Positions 5,736-12,551 of a stretch of DNA of 12,551 nt are shown one piece after another (positions within the stretch are counted from its first letter, which is position 1; every line of letters begins with the position of its first letter). The stretch comes from Christensenella sp. (GTDB lineage Bacteria > Bacillota > Clostridia > Christensenellales > Maliibacteriaceae). The position numbers and the translations under genes were made by a program. Where the stretch lies: positions 1-12,551 of the forward strand of contig JAHZHV010000111.1 of assembly GCA_019420085.1 (NCBI GenBank), read 5' to 3'. The notes below the pieces were generated by a model, which made no database searches, was not told the origin of the DNA, and saw only the letters and a list, made by a program, of their open reading frames with translations.

Positions 5736-8306
5736 ATGAAAATACTTGTCATCGGCGGTGTCGCCGCCGGAACAAAGGCCGCAGCCAAACTCAAGCGTGA
5801 AATGCCCGAAGCGCAGGTTCAGATTCTGACCAAAAGCGCCGACATTTCCTATGCCGGCTGCGGGCTGCCCTATTACGTCGGCGGATTGATCGACTCCCGT
5901 GCGAAGCTGATTGTCAATACGCCGCAGCAGTACACCGCTTTGACGGGCGTAGAAGTCGTCACCGGCTGCGAAGTCACCGCCATCGATCCGCAAAACAAGT
6001 CTGTCACAGCTGCCTTAAACGGCCAGACGGCAACGCATGCGTATGACAAACTGATCATCGCAACCGGCGCGGTACCGTTTGTGCCGGACATGCCGGGTAC
6101 CGCGCTTGCAGGCGTATTCTGCATGCGCACGCCGCAGGATGCGGTTGCGCTGCGCGACTATATCCGGCAGAACAACTGCAAAACAGCCGTCGTGGCAGGC
6201 GCAGGCTTCATCGGTCTGGAAGCCGCGGAAAACCTGTTGTCGTCGGGTCTGTCCGTCACAGTCGTAGAGGCGGCGTCTCAGATCCTGCCCAACGTCTTTG
6301 ATTCGGAAATGGCCGCCTATACCGCGCGTCAGCTGCGTCGCGCCGGCATGCGCATTGTCACAAACGCACGTGTTACGGCAATGGACGGAGAAACACACGT
6401 GACCGGCATTGCCACCGATGCGGGGCGCTTTGCCGCCGACGTTGTCGTGCTTGCCATCGGCATCCGTCCCGCTACAGACTTCCTCGCCGGTTCCGGGATC
6501 GCCACCGAGCGCGGCCTTGTCGTTACGGATGCACAGATGCGCACCAATCTGCCGGACGTCTACGCCGCAGGGGACTGCGCACTTGTGCACAACATGCAGA
6601 CCGGCAAACCGCAATGGTCCGCCATGGGTTCCACCGCCAATTTGTCCGCGCGCGCCATGGCCAAAGCGATTGCCGGAAAAGACAGCGCCTATGGCGGCTG
6701 CCTCGGAACCGGCGTCGTACGTCTGCTGCCGCAGCTGAACGCCGGTCGCACCGGTCTTACGCAGGCGCAGGCTGCCGTGCTTGGATATGATGTGGAAACC
6801 GCCGTCTGCGTTACCAACGACAAGGCGCATTACTATCCCGGCAGCAGTTTCTTTGCCGTAAAGCTGATCGCCGAGCGGTCCTCTCATAAGCTTTTGGGCA
6901 TGCAGGTTGTCGGTGCCGGCGCGGTGGATAAAATGGTCGATATCGCCGTAATGGGCATTGCCGCCAACATGGCGCTTGAAGACTTCGACACGCTCGATTT
7001 TGCCTACGCGCCGCCATTTTCCACGGCCATTCATCCGTTTGTACAGGCATGCTATGTGCTTGAAAATAAGCTCTGCGGCACACTGGATTCCATGACGCCC
7101 GCAGAATATGCAGCCGGTGCGGCACGCGACTACCGCGTGCTGGACGTGCAGGCCGCTGCAACCATTCCGGACGCAGCCTGGGTCGATCTTCCGCACGTTG
7201 ACGGGCCGCTTGCCGGCATTTCCAAAGACGAGAAACTGCTTCTTGTCTGCACGCGCGGACGCAGAGCCTACCTGCTTCAGAACCGCCTGAAGCACTTTGG
7301 TTACACCAATACACGTGTGCTGGAAGGCGGTCTTACCTTCCAGGATGTGCGCGTCCCCCGTCAAGCCGGCACTGCTTTGACCGATGAACAGATCCGGCGT
7401 GTCAAGGCGCTTGGTTGCCTGCAGGATAAGCGCTATGGTGACCGTTTCAACGTCCGCATCATTACGCGAAACGGCAAACTGACAAGCGATGAGCAGCGTG
7501 TCGTCGCAGAAGCCGCCGACCGTTTTGGTTCCGGCGAAGTTACAATGACGACACGTCTGACGCTGGAAATCCAGGGGGTCCCCTACGATCAGCTGGAAGC
7601 GTTGATGGAGTTTGTGGGCAGTCACGGCCTTGAAACAGGCGGCACGGGTTCCAAAGTACGCCCCGTCGTCTCCTGCAAAGGTACAACCTGCCAATACGGA
7701 TTGTGCGATACGTTCGCGCTGAGCCAGAAGCTGCACGACCTTTTCTATATCGGATATCACAACGTTGCGCTGCCGCATAAGTTCAAGCTTGCCGTGGGCG
7801 GCTGCCCCAACAACTGTGTCAAACCCAATTTGAACGACCTTGGCATTGTCGGCCAGCGCGTCCCTGTACCGGACCTTTCCAAGTGCCGCGGCTGCAAGGT
7901 CTGTCAGATTGAGAAAACCTGTCCGATTCATGCCGCGACCATGCACGACGGCAAGCTCGTCATCGATACTGAAGCCTGCAATCACTGCGGACGCTGCATT
8001 GAAAAGTGCCCCTTTGGCGCACTGAATGAGGGCACATACGGCTATCGCATTTACATCGGCGGCCGTTGGGGCAAGCGTGTTGCGGAGGGCCGCCCGCTTT
8101 CCCGCATCTTCACCAGTGAAGAGGAAGTCCTTGAAATTGTCGAACGTACCATTTTATTCTTCCGCGATGAAGGCGTAAGCGGCGAGCGTTTTGCCGATAC
8201 CATCGCACGTCTTGGCTTTGACTATGTGGAAGACAAGCTGTTAAACGGCGCAATTGACAAGGATGCCGTCATGAAAAAAACGGTTGTCGGCGGCGCGACC
8301 TGCTAA
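5736..8306 (+). CDS. Multidomain flavoprotein-rhodanese-sulfite reductase-like fusion with ferredoxin insert
   Basis: The 856 residues show four modules. (1) About 1-450 is a pyridine nucleotide-disulfide oxidoreductase of the CoA-disulfide reductase/NADH oxidase type: FAD site VIGGVAAG, single redox Cys C42 in SYAGCGLPYY, NAD(P)H site AGAGFIG at about 154-160, second FAD motif YAAGDC at 276-281, then the dimerisation domain. (2) About 465-545 is a rhodanese domain with persulfide-forming C505 in CTRGRR. (3) About 565-840 is a sirohaem/[4Fe-4S] nitrite/sulfite reductase module with C647, C652, C657 and CPNNC at 690-694. (4) Two [4Fe-4S] ferredoxin motifs are inserted at 717-729 and 748-758. 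Together they suggest NAD(P)H to FAD to iron-sulfur to sirohaem electron flow reducing sulfite or a related sulfur species. The first ferredoxin motif has an unusual CX5C end. The substrate is inferred; a sulfur reductase or detoxifier is favoured. Confidence 0.88.
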   Translation: MKILVIGGVAAGTKAAAKLKREMPEAQVQILTKSADISYAGCGLPYYVGGLIDSRAKLIVNTPQQYTALTGVEVVTGCEVTAIDPQNKSVTAALNGQTATHAYDKLIIATGAVPFVPDMPGTALAGVFCMRTPQDAVALRDYIRQNNCKTAVVAGAGFIGLEAAENLLSSGLSVTVVEAASQILPNVFDSEMAAYTARQLRRAGMRIVTNARVTAMDGETHVTGIATDAGRFAADVVVLAIGIRPATDFLAGSGIATERGLVVTDAQMRTNLPDVYAAGDCALVHNMQTGKPQWSAMGSTANLSARAMAKAIAGKDSAYGGCLGTGVVRLLPQLNAGRTGLTQAQAAVLGYDVETAVCVTNDKAHYYPGSSFFAVKLIAERSSHKLLGMQVVGAGAVDKMVDIAVMGIAANMALEDFDTLDFAYAPPFSTAIHPFVQACYVLENKLCGTLDSMTPAEYAAGAARDYRVLDVQAAATIPDAAWVDLPHVDGPLAGISKDEKLLLVCTRGRRAYLLQNRLKHFGYTNTRVLEGGLTFQDVRVPRQAGTALTDEQIRRVKALGCLQDKRYGDRFNVRIITRNGKLTSDEQRVVAEAADRFGSGEVTMTTRLTLEIQGVPYDQLEALMEFVGSHGLETGGTGSKVRPVVSCKGTTCQYGLCDTFALSQKLHDLFYIGYHNVALPHKFKLAVGGCPNNCVKPNLNDLGIVGQRVPVPDLSKCRGCKVCQIEKTCPIHAATMHDGKLVIDTEACNHCGRCIEKCPFGALNEGTYGYRIYIGGRWGKRVAEGRPLSRIFTSEEEVLEIVERTILFFRDEGVSGERFADTIARLGFDYVEDKLLNGAIDKDAVMKKTVVGGATC

Positions 8307-8310
8307 AGGG

Positions 8311-9039
8311 ATGCGCGCGCTATTGAGCGTCTGTTACGGCACAGCGCGGCCTGAAGCGCTGCAGCAATTCTTTTATCCTGCCCATGCACGTATGCGCATG
8401 CACTTTGACATACACGTCTTTTGTGTCTGTTCCCAGCGCATGCGCGCGGTGCTGCGGCAAAATGGGCTTTGTGTCCCGGATGCAGCGCAGGCGCTGGCAG
8501 ATGTTTATGCGCAGGGGGCAACGCAGGTCTTTGTTCAGACGCTTTTCATGGCACGCGGCGCACAATGGCGCGCGCTGCAGGCACTTTGTGATGCGTGGCG
8601 TCCCTTCTTTGACGAGCTAACGCTTTCACCGCCTCTTTTGCCCCGTCAGGCGCAGGGCTGTGCGCACATTCTAAGCGCACAATTCCCGCACCGCAATAGC
8701 CATGGCGTCGTATTGGTCACACATCAGGAGCCGGATACGCGCGCCGATTTTGCAGCACTGCAGGATGCGCTGTTTTCTGCCGGCCGAAACGACATGCTGC
8801 TTTTCCCGCCGCATGTACCCGAAGCTGCACAGCAGACAGCGGCGTATTTCAGGCAGCGCGGCATCGCATCGGTCACGCTCGGCTTTGCCATGATATGCGT
8901 CGGGCATCATGCCCGTCATGCTGCGCTGAGCCCCGACGGTGTGTGTGCGCTTCTTTGCGCGCAGGGTCTTTGCGTCCGCGTCTGCCTTGACGCACTGGGC
9001 CAAAACACTTCTTTTGCCGCACTTTTTGACCTGTGTTAA
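8311..9039 (+). CDS. CbiK-like tetrapyrrole (sirohydrochlorin) metal chelatase
   Basis: The 242-residue protein resembles anaerobic cobaltochelatase CbiK, which inserts Co or Fe into sirohydrochlorin. The N-terminus RALLSVCYGT matches the family's ALLVVSFGT start, followed by QTLFMARGAQW, VLVTHQE and VGHHARHAAL, and near the end LDALGQNTSFAALF. By alignment from memory, H138 and H200 correspond to Salmonella CbiK H145 and H207, but the catalytic Glu (E89) position appears to be Q85. It begins four bases after the reductase stop (TAA-AGGG-ATG), so it is probably translated by coupling; there is no well-spaced ribosome site. Upstream TTG 8284 would be an in-frame alternative start, but the family alignment favours 8311. 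Its neighbour suggests sirohaem formation; cobalamin synthesis or iron/haem handling are alternatives. Confidence 0.85.
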   Translation: MRALLSVCYGTARPEALQQFFYPAHARMRMHFDIHVFCVCSQRMRAVLRQNGLCVPDAAQALADVYAQGATQVFVQTLFMARGAQWRALQALCDAWRPFFDELTLSPPLLPRQAQGCAHILSAQFPHRNSHGVVLVTHQEPDTRADFAALQDALFSAGRNDMLLFPPHVPEAAQQTAAYFRQRGIASVTLGFAMICVGHHARHAALSPDGVCALLCAQGLCVRVCLDALGQNTSFAALFDLC

Positions 9040-9110
9040 AAAAGCAGCGGCATTATACAAATTCAAAAAAACACCGGATTCCAGGATCTGCCGTACCGCA
9101 TTGCGACGGG

Positions 9111-9124
9111 TTTAAGGCCTTAAA
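9111..9124. promoter_or_regulatory. Perfect 14-bp palindrome, candidate operator
   Basis: TTTAAGGCCTTAAA is its own reverse complement. It sits in the 177-bp gap between the chelatase and the importer, about 93 bases before the lipoprotein ATG. It does not look like a Fur box. A weak promoter (TTGCGA at about 9101, AAGTAT-like -10) would place it in the spacer. The function is inferred from symmetry and place only. Confidence 0.4.
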
Positions 9125-9151
9125 AGTATTCCTCCATATCCGAACAAAAAC

Positions 9152-9184
9152 GCCATGTGCACCCGCTTGTGTGCCGCACATGGC
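9152..9184 (+). promoter_or_regulatory. Leader hairpin upstream of the importer operon
   Basis: GCCATGTGC (9152-9160) pairs perfectly with GCACATGGC (9176-9184) around a 15-base loop. The following stretch is T-rich (TTTGGATTGATTTTTC) and then the ribosome site GGAGG at 9204-9208. It could be an attenuator, a partial terminator of the upstream unit, or the expression part of an unrecognised leader element. No known riboswitch consensus was seen. Confidence 0.45.
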
Positions 9185-9216
9185 TTTGGATTGATTTTTC
9201 TTTGGAGGTACTTGTC

Positions 9217-10200
9217 ATGGTCAGAAAACCCGTCGCTTTTTTTCTTGCGCTGATACTGCTTTGCAGCGCATTTGCAACCGGCTGTGGAAAAAACACAGAT
9301 CCCGCGCAGGCGCAGGCTTCACCGTCCCAGACGCCGCTTTGTACATTTACGGACTCCACACAGCAGGAAATCTGTCTTCAAAAGCAGCCGCAGCGCGTCG
9401 CCGTGCTGTTTTCGTCCTATGCGCAAGTATGGCAGCTGGCCGGCGGCACGGTTTCCATCGGCGTGGGGGACTGCGTTAAGCGCGGCTTTGCCGAAGACGG
9501 CATCACGCTTGTCGATGAAGGCGCAGGCCTTAAAATCGACATCGAGCGTCTGATTGCCGCCGAGCCGGATTTTGTCATTGCCTCGGCCGACATACCCGCA
9601 CAGGTGGAAGCCTGCGATGCGCTGCGGGCGCAGGGTGTTCCATGCGCGGCGTTCTCGCTGGAACGCTTTGACGAGTATCTTGCCATGCTGCGGCTTTTTA
9701 CGCAGATTACAGGGGATGACGAGGCATACCGGCGCTACGGCACGGATTGCGCCGCCGGCGTAGAGGAAGCGCTTGCCCAGGCGCAGGAAGCCGCCGCGCA
9801 GGCACAGGAAGCGCCGCAGGTTCTGTTTATCCGCGCCGGTTCCGGCAGTTCCGCCACACGCGCCAAAACGGCTGAAGATCACTTTGTGGGCATCATGCTG
9901 GAAGAACTGGGCGCCGTCAATATTGCAGACGACGCGCCCATTCTGACGCAGGAGCTTTCCCTGGAATACATCCTCATGCGTCAGCCGCAGATGATTCTCA
10001 TCGTCACGCAGGGCGACGACGCTGCCGCCCACGCCTACATGGACGACGTCTTTTCCCAGGAAGGCTGGCGGCAGCTGGATGCGGTACAGACCGGACAGGT
10101 ACACTATCTGCCGCGCGAACTGTTCCACTACAAACCCAACGACAGATGGGACGAAGCGTATGCTTCCCTTGCCGCGCTGCTGTATCCGCAAAATTCGTAA
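9217..10200 (+). CDS. ABC transporter substrate-binding lipoprotein, BtuF/FhuD-type (iron complex, haem or corrinoid)
   Basis: The 327-residue periplasmic-binding-like lipoprotein captures the ligand for the permease and ATPase that follow. The signal peptide MVRKPVAFFLALILL ends in the lipobox FATGC, with the lipid-bearing Cys at about residue 23. The mature protein has the class III layout: an N-lobe (QRVAVLFSSYAQVWQLAGG, IERLIAAEPDFVIAS), a long connecting helix containing an AQAQEA repeat at about residues 186-200, a C-lobe, and the end LFHYKPNDRWDEAY, common in clostridial iron/haem/corrinoid binders. An in-frame ATG at 9157 is rejected because the GGAGG at 9204-9208 has ideal spacing (8) to 9217, and only then does the signal peptide begin correctly. 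Operon order is binding protein, permease, ATPase. The ligand is uncertain; the chelatase upstream favours a metal or tetrapyrrole. Confidence 0.9.
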   Translation: MVRKPVAFFLALILLCSAFATGCGKNTDPAQAQASPSQTPLCTFTDSTQQEICLQKQPQRVAVLFSSYAQVWQLAGGTVSIGVGDCVKRGFAEDGITLVDEGAGLKIDIERLIAAEPDFVIASADIPAQVEACDALRAQGVPCAAFSLERFDEYLAMLRLFTQITGDDEAYRRYGTDCAAGVEEALAQAQEAAAQAQEAPQVLFIRAGSGSSATRAKTAEDHFVGIMLEELGAVNIADDAPILTQELSLEYILMRQPQMILIVTQGDDAAAHAYMDDVFSQEGWRQLDAVQTGQVHYLPRELFHYKPNDRWDEAYASLAALLYPQNS

Positions 10201-10204
10201 CGTC

Positions 10205-11200
10205 ATGTTTGCAGCGAGAAAAAAACTACTGTTTTTCCTGCTCGGCGTGCTTTTGCTGTGCAGCATCCTTGCAGGGCTTTGTATCGGCAGCGTGCCGCTT
10301 TCGCCCGGCACGCTATTTTCTGCGCTGCGCGGCGATCCAACGCAGCAGACGGCGCGCACGATTTTACTGCAACTTCGCCTGCCGCGCGTGCTGGCTGCAC
10401 TGTTTGCCGGTGCAGGTCTTGCCGTTGCCGGTGCGCTGCTGCAGGGTGCGACAGGCAATGATCTTTGCAGTCCAAACGTCATGGGCGTCAACGCCGGAGC
10501 AGGCTTTTTTGTCATGCTCTGTCTGTGTGTATTTCCCATGGCTTTCACGCTGCTTCCCCTGGCCGCATTTTGCGGCGCACTGGGCACGACGCTGCTTGTC
10601 ATCGGCATGTCTTTTTGTGTCGAACATCGCAGTGTCAAGACAACCGTTGTCCTTGCAGGCGTCGCGATCAGCGCACTGTTTAACGCCGGAATTTCCTTTT
10701 TAAGTCAGCTTTTCCCCGACATGCTGCTTTCCTACTCCGTGTTTTCCGCCGGTGGATTTTCCAACACCACATTTTCCGACCTGCTGGTTCCCGTGCCCAT
10801 CATCATCCTTTCGCTTATCCTTGCGCAGGCGCTTTCCCCACAGCTGAACCTGTTGGGACTGGGCGATGAGCTGGCCGCAAGTTTGGGGGTGCGCGTGCGC
10901 CGCGTACGTTTTTTTGCACTCGTTCTGGCAAGCGCACTTTGCGCATGCGTCGTCTGCTTTGCAGGCCTCCTGGGTTTTGTCGGGCTCATCGTACCGCATG
11001 CATCACGCCGTCTTTGCGGACACGACATGCGCACACTGATTGGCGTATGTGCGCTTTTGGGCGCATCGCTTGTCATCGTTTCGGACCTTGCCGCACGCAC
11101 CGTGTTTGCCCCCGCCGTGCTGCCCGCCGGCATTTTGCTGGCCGCGCTCGGCGCTCCGTTTTTCCTGTATCTGCTGCTGAAAAGGAGGAATACACTTTGA
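10205..11200 (+). CDS. ABC transporter permease, FecCD/BtuC family
   Basis: This 331-residue integral membrane protein forms the channel of the iron-complex/corrinoid importer. About ten hydrophobic helices are visible. Family hallmarks are RLPRVLAALFAGAGLAVAGALLQG at about residues 59-82 and GLLGFVGLIVPHASRRL, the cytoplasmic region that meets the ATPase. The reading frame opens earlier (10079), but the protein fits the family only from the ATG at 10205, four bases after the lipoprotein stop; no good ribosome site is present, so translation probably depends on coupling. It overlaps the ATPase start by 4 bases at 11197-11200. It is as long as usual and seems intact. Confidence 0.93.
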   Translation: MFAARKKLLFFLLGVLLLCSILAGLCIGSVPLSPGTLFSALRGDPTQQTARTILLQLRLPRVLAALFAGAGLAVAGALLQGATGNDLCSPNVMGVNAGAGFFVMLCLCVFPMAFTLLPLAAFCGALGTTLLVIGMSFCVEHRSVKTTVVLAGVAISALFNAGISFLSQLFPDMLLSYSVFSAGGFSNTTFSDLLVPVPIIILSLILAQALSPQLNLLGLGDELAASLGVRVRRVRFFALVLASALCACVVCFAGLLGFVGLIVPHASRRLCGHDMRTLIGVCALLGASLVIVSDLAARTVFAPAVLPAGILLAALGAPFFLYLLLKRRNTL

Positions 11201-11967
11201 TTGCGTGCCGCAGCGTATGCCTGACTTATCGAAAACGGCAGGTTCTCTACGACGTGGATTTTACCGCGCCATCCGGTCAGATCACGGTACTGCTTGGCCG
11301 AAATGGCAGCGGCAAAACCTCCCTGTTGCGCTGCATTGCCGGCAGGCGGCATAAGTGTTCCGGCACCATTGCGCTTGACGAACACCTAAGCACAGGTCTT
11401 TCACCCGCCGCGCGCGCAAAGTTACTGGGGGTTATGCCGCAGACACTGCCCAGCGTTCCTGTCAGTCTGATCGAACTGGTCCGCTTCGGCCGCCAGCCCT
11501 ATCTGGGATTTCAGTCAAAACTGTCCGACCGGGATCACGATATCGTACGCCGTGCCCTGGAAGAAACCGAACTTTGGCCGCTGCGGCAGGAAGCCGTATG
11601 CGACTTATCCGGCGGACAGCGTCAGCTTGCCTATTTTGCCATGCTGCTTGCACAGGATACACCAAATGTGCTGCTGGATGAGCCCACGTCTAATCTGGAT
11701 GCGGAATATAAACAGCGTGTATATACGCTTCTGCGGCGCATGCGCGCGCAGGGACGCACCGTCGTGCTGACGCTGCACGCCCTGCAGGATGCCGTGGAGC
11801 TGGCAGATAACATCTGCGTTCTGGAACAGGGTCGCACCTGTTTTTTCGGCAGCGCACAAGCGTTTGTGCAAAGCGACATTCCGCTTCGCATTTTCGCATT
11901 GGAACCCGTTTGCGTAAATACACCAAAAACCGGTCCTTTTACGGTCTTTCATCTACCGATGCAATAG
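11197..11967 (+). CDS. ABC transporter ATP-binding protein, BtuD/FhuC-type
   Basis: The 256-residue ATPase drives the importer. Motifs are Walker A GRNGSGKT (34-41), signature LSGGQ (137-141), Walker B LLDEP with D161-E162, and the H-loop H194 in LTLHAL, so all catalytic elements are present. The start is inferred to be TTG at 11197, because AAAAGGAGG (11180-11188) lies eight bases before it and the protein N-terminus (MIACRSVCLTY) matches the family there; upstream ATGs would add unrelated residues. The start overlaps the permease stop (TTGA), indicating coupling. Last gene of the unit, followed by a strong terminator. Confidence 0.92.
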   Translation: MIACRSVCLTYRKRQVLYDVDFTAPSGQITVLLGRNGSGKTSLLRCIAGRRHKCSGTIALDEHLSTGLSPAARAKLLGVMPQTLPSVPVSLIELVRFGRQPYLGFQSKLSDRDHDIVRRALEETELWPLRQEAVCDLSGGQRQLAYFAMLLAQDTPNVLLDEPTSNLDAEYKQRVYTLLRRMRAQGRTVVLTLHALQDAVELADNICVLEQGRTCFFGSAQAFVQSDIPLRIFALEPVCVNTPKTGPFTVFHLPMQ

Positions 11968-11980
11968 CATATAAAATGCC

Positions 11981-12017
11981 GCGGCAGTCTCTTTAAAAAA
12001 GAGACTGCCGCATTTTT
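11981..12017 (+). terminator. Intrinsic terminator of the importer operon
   Basis: GCGGCAGTCTCTTT (11981-11994) and AAAGAGACTGCCGC (11998-12011) are perfectly complementary, 14 bp with a 3-base formal loop (in practice about 11 GC-richer pairs and a wider loop). Five T residues follow at 12013-12017, then another T-run. It lies 13 bases after the ATPase stop. Confidence 0.93.
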
Positions 12018-12044
12018 CATTTTATCCATTGTACTGCAGCGGCA

Positions 12045-12074
12045 TGGACGAAGTTACATCCCGGCGCATACGAT
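12045..12074 (+). promoter_or_regulatory. Possible promoter of the VWA gene
   Basis: TGGACG (12045-12050) and TACGAT (12069-12074) each match sigma-A consensus at 4 of 6 positions with an 18-base spacer. The match is modest. The ribosome site AGGAGG is at 12111-12116, so the leader would be about 48 bases. The preceding terminator makes a promoter in this gap necessary. Confidence 0.3.
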
Positions 12075-12128
12075 AACAGTGGAACCCCTTCGGATTTTCC
12101 AGAAAACACAAGGAGGTCGCACACAACT

Positions 12129-12551
12129 ATGGGTGTGACAAATTCAAATAAAACGCTCGGCGCGCAGCAGATGACCTGTAACGGCACGCTGCGCGTCACA
12201 TTATCGTTAACCGCAGCGCCGGATATCATCACAAATCCAACGGACATCGTCCTGGTTCTGGATCGTTCCGGCAGCATGACCGGCCAGCCGCTTGCCGATC
12301 TGAAGCTTGGCGCCAAGACATTTATTGATATCATCGCCGAAGCAACGCAGGGCAGCAGTGATTTCATCGGTTCGGGAAGCCGGATCGGATTGTCAGTTTT
12401 GCCAGCGGCGCTTCCATCGACATGCCACTGACCGATAACGTAGAAGCTCTGAAAAACGCTGTCGACGCGTTAACAGCATCCGGAAGCACCAATCACGCCG
12501 CTGCATTTGAAAAAGCAGAGACGGTATTTGACGCATCTTCCGACAACGCAC
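12129..12551 (+). CDS. VWA-domain protein, 5' part, frame broken near 12389, runs off right edge
   Basis: A von Willebrand factor A domain begins at residue 39 with DIVLVLDRSGSM, which contains the complete metal-binding DxSxS motif. The frame that starts at ATG 12129 stops at 12431 (100 codons), but homologous sequence continues in the -1 frame from 12389-12391: IVSFASGASIDMPLTDN, then ALTASGSTNHAAAFEKAE with the metal-coordinating Thr. Joining both gives the family pattern GSRIGIVSFASG, so one base seems lost. No signal peptide is visible, unlike many secreted VWA proteins. AGGAGG lies 12 bases before the ATG. Proteins of this type in clostridia are often large surface or adhesion proteins; here only the start is seen. 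It could be a pseudogene or a base-calling error. Confidence 0.75.

Noticed and set aside
6015..7985. Long minus-strand open frame (656 codons) opposite the reductase gene
   Set aside because: It lacks any recognisable domain, while the plus-strand frame carries complete catalytic motifs and a good promoter and ribosome site. It results from the codon bias and GC content of the real gene.
9070..9110. Stretch resembling part of a B12 box (CCAGGATCTGCC)
   Set aside because: Core bases of the box are missing, and the other conserved parts of a cobalamin riboswitch are absent upstream, where the chelatase coding region lies.
10079..10204. Longer N-terminus for the permease
   Set aside because: It would overlap the lipoprotein gene and encodes unrelated basic residues; the family match begins at 10205.
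9319..10638. Minus-strand open frame (439 codons) opposite the importer lipoprotein and permease
   Set aside because: No family resemblance; the opposite strand encodes clear transporter proteins.
10939..11196. ATG start at 10939 for the ATPase
   Set aside because: It would add about 86 residues unrelated to ABC ATPases inside the permease gene; TTG 11197 has an ideal ribosome site.
12385..12394. Programmed -1 frameshift in the VWA gene
   Set aside because: No A-rich or other slippery heptamer and no clear downstream stem; a deletion or sequencing error is simpler.
1..12551. CRISPR array, tRNA, rRNA, insertion sequence or phage/integrase genes
   Set aside because: No spaced direct repeats, cloverleaf-like sequence, transposase motif or terminal inverted repeats were seen on reading both strands.

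Overview
The window looks like part of a moderately GC-rich, Gram-positive anaerobe, probably a member of the Bacillota (Clostridia). Signs are strong GGAGG-type ribosome binding sites, two lipoprotein-anchored ABC binding proteins, a clostridial-type VWA protein, an oxygen-sensitive iron-sulfur/sirohaem-type enzyme and intrinsic terminators with U-tracts. The lineage is inference; no rRNA or tRNA is present to confirm it.

Left part, minus strand (1-3929). An SsuA/TauA/NMT1-like lipoprotein gene (GTG start at 1869) is followed by an SsuC/TauC-like permease that runs off the left edge. A strong hairpin separates them. Upstream, beyond a 236-bp leader and promoter region and a bidirectional-looking terminator, lies a membrane sensor histidine kinase (3929-2175). 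Its OmpR/PhoB-type response regulator is transcribed divergently (4019-4702), and the two share an 89-bp promoter region.

Middle part, plus strand. A MerR-family regulator (4849-5592) has two predicted membrane helices and a C-terminal zinc-ribbon-like Cys cluster. It sits behind a promoter with the 19-bp spacer typical of MerR-controlled promoters and ends at a clear terminator. Next, behind a consensus-like sigma-A promoter with a dyad at the start point, is an 856-residue enzyme. It joins a CoA-disulfide-reductase-like flavoprotein, a rhodanese domain, a sulfite/nitrite reductase sirohaem-type module and a two-cluster ferredoxin insert. Four bases after its stop begins a CbiK-like tetrapyrrole chelatase (8311-9039). 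The chelatase could supply sirohaem to the reductase.

Right part. After a 177-bp leader with a perfect 14-bp palindrome and a hairpin comes a complete BtuFCD/FhuDBC-type importer: lipoprotein, permease and ATPase, in tightly packed order, ended by a strong terminator at about 11981-12017. It probably imports an iron chelate, haem or a corrinoid, so region 5736-11967 reads as a metal/tetrapyrrole supply line next to a sulfur redox enzyme. The last gene (12129 to the right edge) encodes a VWA-domain protein whose frame is broken by an apparent 1-base loss near 12387-12391.

The strongest candidates for new biology are the multi-domain reductase with its coupled chelatase and the membrane-bound MerR/zinc-ribbon regulator. 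No CRISPR array, tRNA, rRNA, insertion sequence or phage gene was seen.
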